Part shown: in pieces, positions 7,033-12,124 of the stretch
How the letters are laid out: each line of letters opens with the position of its first letter
How positions within the stretch are numbered: position 1 is the first letter of the stretch
From: Dehalococcoidales bacterium
GTDB lineage: Bacteria; Chloroflexota; Dehalococcoidia; Dehalococcoidales; Fen-1064
Length of the DNA: 12,124 nt
Assembly: GCA_016929875.1 (NCBI GenBank)
Contig: JAFGHZ010000063.1
Coordinates: 1-12,124 of the forward strand
Direction: 5' to 3'
Made by a program: the position numbers and the translations under genes
Notes under the pieces: generated by a model
The model's input: only the letters and a program-made list of their open reading frames with translations
Databases searched by the model: none
What the model was told of the DNA's origin: nothing

Positions 7033-7230
7033 ATGAAAATCGAACAGGTAGTTTCTTTCAAAAGTTGCCTTACCTGCGGCTATCGTAGATTCTATCCGCC
7101 GAGTTCCCGCAACGGCAAGCTGGAATTTTACAGGTTTTATTGCGGTAATGCCGGCATTACGGGGAAAGCAATTGTCGGTCCGCAGGAAGTGTGCCAGCAC
7201 TGGAAAGGTGCAACATTGAGGGTCGAATAA
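7033..7230 (+). CDS. Small four-cysteine protein of unknown function
   Basis: Protein of 65 residues that I do not recognise. It has four cysteines, C12-x2-C15 within SCLTCGYRRF, then C37 (FYCGNAG) and C54 (EVCQHW), a layout that could bind one zinc ion, with His56 also available. It is basic in its first half and has no membrane segment. ATG 7033 is preferred because AGGAG (7023-7027) sits five bases upstream; a GTG at 7027 overlaps that site. The gene lies just downstream of the probable promoter and 63 bases before the next gene, and is probably the first of a three-gene unit. A role in nucleic-acid or protein binding is possible but not shown. Confidence 0.7.
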   Translation: MKIEQVVSFKSCLTCGYRRFYPPSSRNGKLEFYRFYCGNAGITGKAIVGPQEVCQHWKGATLRVE

Positions 7231-7279
7231 CCAAGCGCTCATAATTGCCCGATAATCATTATTGAAAAGCGATAATAGC

Positions 7280-7286
7280 AGGAGGT
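7280..7286 (+). promoter_or_regulatory. Near-perfect Shine-Dalgarno deciding a TTG start
   Basis: AGGAGGT lies seven bases before TTG 7294. No ATG or GTG occurs in that frame nearby, so this site is the main reason to accept the rare TTG start of the next gene. Confidence 0.8.
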
Positions 7287-7293
7287 ATTTACT

Positions 7294-7614
7294 TTGTGGA
7301 AAATAGATAAAGGCAGTCTGACGGGAAATACCGCCGCTTCCTACACAAATGCCCTGTCGTGGAATGTGGATGAGCTGAGAGAGAAGACGATTCTTCTCAA
7401 GAATACGGATGCGTCCCTGTCCCTGAAATTCCGCCTGCTGGCTTATGCCGTCTCCGGAGGCAACAGCCTGGAAGAAATCGGCGAGACGATATTATCAGCC
7501 GGGCAGACGGCGAAAATCCAGTTCATCAAGCAGTGGGCGGTACTCATTTTACAGGTAATCGACGGCAGCGGACACGCCGCCTATCGCATCGACTACATCG
7601 GGCAGGGAGCGTAA
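7294..7614 (+). CDS. Unrecognised 106-residue beta-rich protein
   Basis: I do not recognise this protein. It begins MWKIDKGSLTGNTAASYTNA and ends HAAYRIDYIGQGA. Alternating hydrophobic residues (TILLKNTD, SLKFRLLAYAV, AKIQFIKQWAVLILQVI) suggest a small beta-sandwich. There is no signal peptide, transmembrane helix or cysteine, so it should be soluble and cytoplasmic unless packaged in a particle. TTG 7294 is chosen from the strong AGGAGGT upstream. Its TAA is one base before the ATG of the 255-residue gene, so the two are almost certainly cotranslated and may work together. The compact leaderless beta form would fit a phage structural or head/tail accessory protein, but no diagnostic motif supports this. 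Confidence 0.7.
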   Translation: MWKIDKGSLTGNTAASYTNALSWNVDELREKTILLKNTDASLSLKFRLLAYAVSGGNSLEEIGETILSAGQTAKIQFIKQWAVLILQVIDGSGHAAYRIDYIGQGA

Positions 7615-7615
7615 A

Positions 7616-8383
7616 ATGGCGCATTTAAATCATTCCGATACCACGGAAAAAATAGAAAGCATCACCTTTATCAATAATCTAAAGGATTCCGGTGACATGG
7701 AATCTAATACCAGGACAATCACCGCCGCCGCCGAAGCCGCCGGGACCGGCAATGCCGATTATTCGTTTAGCACGTCGCTTACCAAACCGGTTGACACACG
7801 GCTTGAGATTCTCCGAATCGCGGCGCGGATTAGCGCTACTATCGATTCGATAACGGCCACTCACGTCTATTGTCGTGTTTATGTGGACCAGCAGGACGCC
7901 GACCACCGCCTTTTCGACGAGGACTGGACCGCCGCCGGAGCAAAAGTCGTTGCCGTGGATACCCATACCGACAATAAACCGGCGGTTTTCAACCTGTTGA
8001 ACGACGGCTCCGCGCACACGTTCTACATTTTTCTCTGGGTGGATACGGGTAATGCCGTCATTTCACTGATGAAAATTCAGACAGCCTCAGGCAGCACCTG
8101 CAGTACGGCGCCCGGGCATGAAACGGTTGTCCGTATTAACCACGCGGGCGGGATTTCCTTCTCCGGGGCGCAGTGTAAAGACGGCTCGGGTACGCCGTCC
8201 TCCAGGTTTTACATCAGCAAAGACAGTTCGGCAAATGTGCCTTATAGTTCCGTTAATGGAAACGATGCGATACTGACGGCAAGCGCCTGGGGAAATTGTC
8301 CCTTCGTGAAAGTAAAGGGCACTGTTGCCACCGACCTCAACTGGATATATGCCTACTCGATAAATTTAAGAAGCGAACCGTAA
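7616..8383 (+). CDS. Unrecognised 255-residue protein, possibly a particle or tail-type structural protein
   Basis: I do not recognise this protein. It is rich in Ser, Thr, Ala, Asp and Gly, with many short alternating segments typical of beta structure (TATHVYCRVYVD, HTFYIFLWVDTGN, SSRFYISKDSS, WIYAYSINLR). An Ala-rich stretch (ITAAAEAAGTGNA) lies near residues 34-47, and four cysteines are spread through it. There is no signal peptide, so ordinary secretion is unlikely. The start ATG is one base after the preceding stop, with GGGAG six bases upstream. Its stop lies 9 bases from the stop of the convergent epimerase gene. Phage decoration or tail-associated proteins have similar composition, but a host beta-rich protein is equally possible. 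Base composition is GC-rich, unlike the methyltransferase island to its left. Confidence 0.7.
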   Translation: MAHLNHSDTTEKIESITFINNLKDSGDMESNTRTITAAAEAAGTGNADYSFSTSLTKPVDTRLEILRIAARISATIDSITATHVYCRVYVDQQDADHRLFDEDWTAAGAKVVAVDTHTDNKPAVFNLLNDGSAHTFYIFLWVDTGNAVISLMKIQTASGSTCSTAPGHETVVRINHAGGISFSGAQCKDGSGTPSSRFYISKDSSANVPYSSVNGNDAILTASAWGNCPFVKVKGTVATDLNWIYAYSINLRSEP

Positions 8384-8392
8384 ATAATATCG

Positions 8393-9412
8393 TCAAGACT
8401 TGGTATTCAGCTTTCCCTTGACCCACTCGTACGTGAGGTTAAGTCCTTCATCAAGGCTTATTGCTGGTTGCCAGCCCAGAGTCTTTCGTGTGTGTGTCAT
8501 GTCTGCGGTACGGGAAACCGGCCCTGCGGGTTTTGAGGTGTCGAATACCAGCCGGATGTCTTTTCCTGAAATTTTAACGATTTTTTCCGCCAGTTCCCTG
8601 ATGCTGGTAGCTATCCCTGAGCCGACATTAACCGTTACCGGGGGATTCGACGCCGCTTTCTCCAGCCTGAGCAGGGCTTCGACACAGTCCGCAACATAGA
8701 GTAAATCCCTTGTCTGGCTGCCGTTCCCGAATACGGTATGGGTGGACGGAGAAGGCAGATTCAGCACCTTGCGTATGGTGTCGCCAGTGGCGTGCGCTTT
8801 ACCGGGAGCAATCGGTTCGTTAGTGCCGTAAATGTTAAAGAGTCGCGCAATTCCGATGTCCATGCTCTTAGTCCAGTTGAGCTGGAGTTCCCCCATGAGT
8901 TTGGACCAGCCGTAACCGCCGTCGGGATTGATTTTTCCCGGCGGTTTTTCAGGAGTGAAGCCGGTGGGAAATAGTAGTTCGTTTTCACTAAAAACGGCCC
9001 CGGTCTTAAACTGGCGTCCCATATCGTAAACCGCGCAGCTCGAAGCGTAGACCAGTTTCTTCACACCGTTTTCCAGACAGGCTTGAAAGACACTGGCATC
9101 GATGGAGAGATTGGCCTGTAACGCCACCAGTTCGGCATTTTCGGCAAGATGAAGATACTCAAGGCTTCCTACCCTTGCCGCCATGTGAAACACGGTGTCG
9201 GTGCCGCTTATGGCTTTTAGCGCTTGTGTCTTGTGTGTCAGGTCGGTATCCCGGATTTCTATATCGGATTCCTGTACCCCCAGTTCCGACAGATTCTCCA
9301 TTCCGAAGCGGGAGAAATCGCTGGCAACAATTACGTCGCGGCCGTCATCGAGTAATCTCTTGACGAGATTACTCCCGATAAAACCGGTCCCGCCCGTAAC
9401 TAAAGCTTTCAT
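8393..9412 (-). CDS. NAD-dependent epimerase/dehydratase (extended SDR, nucleotide-sugar type)
   Basis: Cytoplasmic enzyme expected to epimerise, dehydrate or otherwise convert a nucleotide sugar using bound NAD(P). It has 339 residues, normal for extended SDRs. The N-terminal Rossmann motif is VTGGTGFIGSNL (residues 5-16); the catalytic Ser lies in VYASSCAVY (124 or 125) and the Tyr/Lys pair in YGWSK (Tyr167, Lys171). A usual substrate-domain segment VFGNGSQTRDLLYVADCVEA follows. ATG 9412 is chosen because TGGTGFIG must sit close to the N-terminus and AGGGAG precedes it; an upstream in-frame extension to 9469 would add 19 residues running into the previous gene. It starts 10 bases after the other epimerase stops. 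The substrate is not readable: GDP- or UDP-sugar 4-epimerase-like and GDP-mannose 4,6-dehydratase-like members share these motifs. Confidence 0.9.
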   Translation of the reverse strand: MKALVTGGTGFIGSNLVKRLLDDGRDVIVASDFSRFGMENLSELGVQESDIEIRDTDLTHKTQALKAISGTDTVFHMAARVGSLEYLHLAENAELVALQANLSIDASVFQACLENGVKKLVYASSCAVYDMGRQFKTGAVFSENELLFPTGFTPEKPPGKINPDGGYGWSKLMGELQLNWTKSMDIGIARLFNIYGTNEPIAPGKAHATGDTIRKVLNLPSPSTHTVFGNGSQTRDLLYVADCVEALLRLEKAASNPPVTVNVGSGIATSIRELAEKIVKISGKDIRLVFDTSKPAGPVSRTADMTHTRKTLGWQPAISLDEGLNLTYEWVKGKLNTKS

Positions 9413-9422
9413 TTGCTCCCTC

Positions 9423-10379
9423 TTATTCGTTGCCGAGGAGTCTGCGCGCGGCGGTGCGTACCGCCTCATCCGAAGTACGGCTAGCTTCCCAGCCGTAGCC
9501 GTTTATCTTTTTTGTGCTGAAGAAAACAATGGGAACATCCCCGGGCCAGCCGCGGGCGCCGCCGGTGTATTTAATTTTCACGTCTTTCAATCCCATTTCT
9601 TCAATTACAATCTCTCCGATACGCGTGACATTGGTGAAGGTCTCTGTCCCGAGATTGAAGACGTCGTATGGTTTGTTGGTTTTGTCGAAGGCGCAAATCA
9701 TACCGGAAATACAGTCCTCGACGAGGAAAAACGGTTTTTGCTGATGTCCGTCGCCGAGAATCTCCAGCTCTTTTGGATTCTTTTTCAGTTTCTGAATGAA
9801 GTCGTAGATTACCCCATGCCCCATTCTTGCCCCGACGACATTCGCGAAGCGGAACATCCATGCCTGAATTCCGAAAAGATGGCAGTAGGAGCTGATTAAG
9901 CCTTCGCAGGCAAGTTTCCCGGCTCCATAGAGATTAATCGGGTGCAAAGGTCCGTATGTTTCCGATAGGGCTTGCGGCGGCGCGTCGCCGTAAACGCAGG
10001 CGCTGGAAGCGAAGAGCATTTTCCCGATCTTGTTGGCGCGCATCGCTTCGAGGACGTTGCGTGTGGCGGTGGTACAGTTCTTCAGGTCGAGGTCGGTAAC
10101 TCGATTACCCCCGGGTATGTCGGTGTTGGCACCCAGGTGCCAGACTACCTCGTAACCTTTCATAGCACCCACGAGGGTATCGTAGTCCAGTAAATCGGCT
10201 TCGAGAAATTTGAACTTATCTTTACCGATGTGGTGTTCGATATCCTTCTTCTTACCGGAAACCAAATTATCATAAACGGTGACGGTTTTACCCTCCGAAA
10301 TGAGCTTGTCTACCAGATGACTGCCGATGAATCCGGCACCCCCGGTAACGAAATATTTGGTGTAATCCCGATAAGACAT
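9423..10379 (-). CDS. NAD-dependent nucleotide-sugar epimerase (GalE-like extended SDR)
   Basis: Probable UDP-sugar 4-epimerase or related SDR, 318 residues. It shows VTGGAGFIGSHLVDKL (NAD-binding loop, residues 11-26), YDNLVSGKK (Asp37 choosing NAD over NADP), HLGANTDIP (about 81-89), FASSACVYG (Ser125 or 126) and the catalytic YGAGK (Tyr151, Lys155). The late motif ILGDGHQQKPFFLVEDC is typical of UDP-glucose-4-epimerase relatives. AAGGAG lies seven bases before the ATG. The gene sits 13 bases after the family-2 glycosyltransferase and 10 bases before a second SDR, so two successive steps of nucleotide-sugar synthesis may be encoded together (inference). True GalE specificity cannot be separated from UDP-GlcNAc or UDP-glucuronate epimerases here, so no symbol is given. 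Confidence 0.9.
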   Translation of the reverse strand: MSYRDYTKYFVTGGAGFIGSHLVDKLISEGKTVTVYDNLVSGKKKDIEHHIGKDKFKFLEADLLDYDTLVGAMKGYEVVWHLGANTDIPGGNRVTDLDLKNCTTATRNVLEAMRANKIGKMLFASSACVYGDAPPQALSETYGPLHPINLYGAGKLACEGLISSYCHLFGIQAWMFRFANVVGARMGHGVIYDFIQKLKKNPKELEILGDGHQQKPFFLVEDCISGMICAFDKTNKPYDVFNLGTETFTNVTRIGEIVIEEMGLKDVKIKYTGGARGWPGDVPIVFFSTKKINGYGWEASRTSDEAVRTAARRLLGNE

Positions 10380-10392
10380 TATTGAACTCCTT

Positions 10393-11376
10393 TCATGTTT
10401 TTTGTTTTCGAGCCGGTAGTAAATAACCGATTGCTACATAGAATAATGCTATTACCGTGACCCTGAGTTTCTTGAAACCTATTACAGGGTGAGTAAAAAC
10501 TGTTTTTATTATATCAGGGAAAAGGCGGGTAATGATACGCTTTAGCAATTGCGATTCCGGACCGAGGATATTACTTTCCTGGTCGGGATATAATTTTTTC
10601 AGGGTCTTTTTAGATACCCCTGTCCAGTATGACCATTTTTTAATGTAACTAACAGTCATTCTCTGTTTTGCGGCTTTGTGCCATACTTTGACATCCGGGT
10701 TATAAATAATGATGCCCCCGGTTTTCTCCTTGATACGTAAGGATACCTCCAGGTCTTCCGCAATCGGGACCTGCTGTAATTCATTGCCTTTAAAGCCTTT
10801 GGTGGAATCCTGAGGCCCGATTGTTGCATCCAGATATCCCGCAATATCAAAAGCCTTTTTTCTAAAGGCGGCATTTTCCAACCACGCATGCCTTACTTCG
10901 ACAATTCTGTCGTTTTCAAACCATGAGGTACAACTCAAAATCCAGTGGAGTTCTTTCGGAAACCACGCATCTTTTTCATCTTCCCAACGTGGTAGGGCGG
11001 GTCCTGTCACTCCGACAATACGGCCATTGGTAAAACTCCCGGCGATTTTCTCCAGCCAGTCCGGGAAAGGAATAGCATCATCGTCAATAAAAGCGATAAC
11101 GTCCCCCCTGGCTTCCTTAACTCCGATGTTCCTTGAGACGGATGCCCCGCGCTCCCCGCTATTTAGAATTAGGCGGGTATTCTCGAGCCCTATTTTTTTG
11201 ATATGTGCTTTTATTTCTTCCAGTAATTGGTTTGAACTTTCTACTACGATAATTACTTCAAAGTCCTTATATGTCTGAGATTTTATGCCGTCGAGGAGCT
11301 TGAAGACATCGTTTAATCTTTCAAACGTATAAGACGTTATTACAATTGAGACCAATGGATTCGATTTTAACATCAT
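10393..11376 (-). CDS. Family-2 (GT-A) glycosyltransferase
   Basis: Inverting glycosyltransferase that uses a nucleotide-sugar donor. From ATG 11376 it has 327 residues. The GT-A core opens with PLVSIVITSYTFERL, then FEVIIVVESS, then ERGASVSRNIGVKEARGDVI, and the metal-binding FIDDDAIPFPDW (DDD about 98-100). The probable catalytic base is in PIAEDLEVSLRI (Glu-Asp about 207-208), followed by NPDVKVWHKAAKQR and YIKKWSYWTG, usual in GT2 enzymes with lipid-linked acceptors. A hydrophobic stretch near the C-terminus (VTVIALFYVAIGYLL) followed by basic residues probably anchors it to the membrane. I preferred ATG 11376, seven bases after the previous stop; an in-frame TTG at 11397 would add seven residues and overlap the upstream gene by 14 bases. 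Neither start has a well-placed Shine-Dalgarno. Confidence 0.88.
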   Translation of the reverse strand: MMLKSNPLVSIVITSYTFERLNDVFKLLDGIKSQTYKDFEVIIVVESSNQLLEEIKAHIKKIGLENTRLILNSGERGASVSRNIGVKEARGDVIAFIDDDAIPFPDWLEKIAGSFTNGRIVGVTGPALPRWEDEKDAWFPKELHWILSCTSWFENDRIVEVRHAWLENAAFRKKAFDIAGYLDATIGPQDSTKGFKGNELQQVPIAEDLEVSLRIKEKTGGIIIYNPDVKVWHKAAKQRMTVSYIKKWSYWTGVSKKTLKKLYPDQESNILGPESQLLKRIITRLFPDIIKTVFTHPVIGFKKLRVTVIALFYVAIGYLLPARKQKT

Positions 11377-11383
11377 CTGCGAA

Positions 11384-12124
11384 TTACTTTCTCCCAAAGA
11401 ATTCGAAAGTTTCCTCAGCTTGTTTTTCAGAGGAGACTCCGATTACCGCTCCATGCAAATTGGGAAGGTGATTCAGGTAATTCTTGGCTTCATCCAGTTT
11501 GACGCGCCCGCTACCGAGGACGCTCATTGCGATAATTTCCGCTTGCGGGACACTCTCTAATACCTGCTCGCAGTCTATTCGGGAAGGATTCATCTGGTAA
11601 CCGATTTTATTAAACGGCGCTGTAATCACTATGTTTTTAGTATCTATCCCCCAGCTCCTCAGCTTTTTCACGAGGTACTGAAAATTTCGTGTTTCGAAGC
11701 CAGGTTTGATGCCAAGCCTGGATAAATATTGTACGTGTGTACGTACCAGCCAGTCCATATTCAGAGCCATGGCCATCTCCGTCACTAACTCATGCAGCAT
11801 CAAAGAATACAGTCTATGTCCCTTATTCATTTTGCTGTTAATTCTGGAGATTTCGTACCTGATATAAGCTTTGAACAGGGCTTTAGTATCATTAAATAAT
11901 ATCCCTTTTGCACCGTTAGCAATAGCGGAGAAATCCCTGGAGTTAATCACCTGTTTCGCTACATATCTGACCAATCCCACCATGCCGAATTTAGACGACA
12001 ATCTGACGTAGTCGCCTGCCGCCGGCACAATAGCATAATAACGGAGATTCGAACCGGAACAATGGATGTTTCTAATCACTTCCAGGGTTGTTTCGCTGAC
12101 AGAAAACATGAAGCCGTCTGCTCC
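11384..12124 (-). CDS. TIM-barrel-like protein of unknown function (5' end outside window)
   Basis: Unassigned protein whose frame is open to the right edge. The residues before the first internal ATG (12109) read GADGF, continuous with MFSVSETTLEVI, a strand-loop often seen in barrel enzymes, so the start lies beyond the window. About 247 C-terminal residues are visible. Repeated strand-helix units support a (beta/alpha)8 barrel: YYAIVPAAGDYVRL, GILFNDTKALFKAYI, NIVITAPFNKIGYQMNPS, EIIAMSVLGSGRVKLDEA and LHGAVIGVSSEKQAEETF. The late AMSVLGSGR and GAVIGVSS strands resemble phosphate-binding ends of aldolase-type or aldo/keto-reductase-type barrels. No catalytic set is clear. It lies seven bases upstream of the family-2 glycosyltransferase in the same operon, so a role in supplying or altering the glycan precursor is likely (inference). 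Confidence 0.65.
   Translation of the reverse strand, partial: GADGFMFSVSETTLEVIRNIHCSGSNLRYYAIVPAAGDYVRLSSKFGMVGLVRYVAKQVINSRDFSAIANGAKGILFNDTKALFKAYIRYEISRINSKMNKGHRLYSLMLHELVTEMAMALNMDWLVRTHVQYLSRLGIKPGFETRNFQYLVKKLRSWGIDTKNIVITAPFNKIGYQMNPSRIDCEQVLESVPQAEIIAMSVLGSGRVKLDEAKNYLNHLPNLHGAVIGVSSEKQAEETFEFFGRK

Noticed and set aside
9413..9469. Longer N-terminus for the first epimerase
   Set aside because: The 19 extra residues overlap the end of the upstream epimerase gene and push the GxxGxxG motif away from its usual place near the start; ATG 9412 has AGGGAG before it.
9195..9899. Long + strand open frame opposite the epimerase genes
   Set aside because: It lies antisense across two well-supported SDR genes and its translation shows no family motif; it is a shadow of their GC-rich codons.

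Overview
The window is a bacterial glycan-assembly locus. Ten intact or edge-cut genes fit sugar activation, glycosyl transfer or nucleotide-sugar conversion. Shine-Dalgarno sequences such as AAGGAG and AGGAGGT, short gene spacing, ATGA stop/start overlaps and some GTG/TTG starts point to a bacterium. Nothing in the sequence fixes the phylum. Base composition is mosaic. By hand count, bases 3061-3120 (glycosyltransferase) hold 39 G+C of 60, while bases 5341-5400 (methyltransferase) hold 21 of 60.

Left part, + strand (1-5298). A PfkB-family sugar kinase (cut by the window edge), an alkaline-phosphatase-superfamily hydrolase, a polymerase-beta-type nucleotidyltransferase and two GT-B family-4 glycosyltransferases lie almost end to end as one probable operon. 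They could phosphorylate, activate or trim, and transfer a sugar or other polyol unit, but the exact substrate cannot be read from sequence.

Middle (5295-6888), AT-rich and decayed. A TylF-like O-methyltransferase is broken at a perfect 20-bp inverted repeat. It is followed by an orphan 3' end of another family-4 glycosyltransferase, whose sequence repeats the end of the intact upstream gene at a constant 782-base offset. Next is an FkbM-family methyltransferase broken by a one-base deletion. In both methyltransferases the missing C-terminus is still readable in another frame. This looks like a methyltransferase island recombined into the 3' end of a glycosyltransferase gene and then inactivated, unless the frameshifts are assembly errors.

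Centre right (6946-8383), + strand. A probable sigma-70 promoter precedes three unrecognised genes: a 65-residue four-cysteine protein, a 106-residue protein and a 255-residue protein. The last two look beta-rich and lack signal peptides. They do not resemble their glycan neighbours and may be of phage or other mobile origin, but this is unproven.

Right part, - strand (8393-12124). Reading leftward from the window edge there is a TIM-barrel-like protein of unknown function (cut by the edge), a family-2 glycosyltransferase and two extended-SDR nucleotide-sugar epimerase/dehydratases, spaced 7-16 bases apart as one operon. It converges on the + strand trio with only 9 bases between stop codons. 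No tRNA, rRNA, CRISPR array, transposase or integrase was seen. No gene-free stretch exceeds 300 bases.
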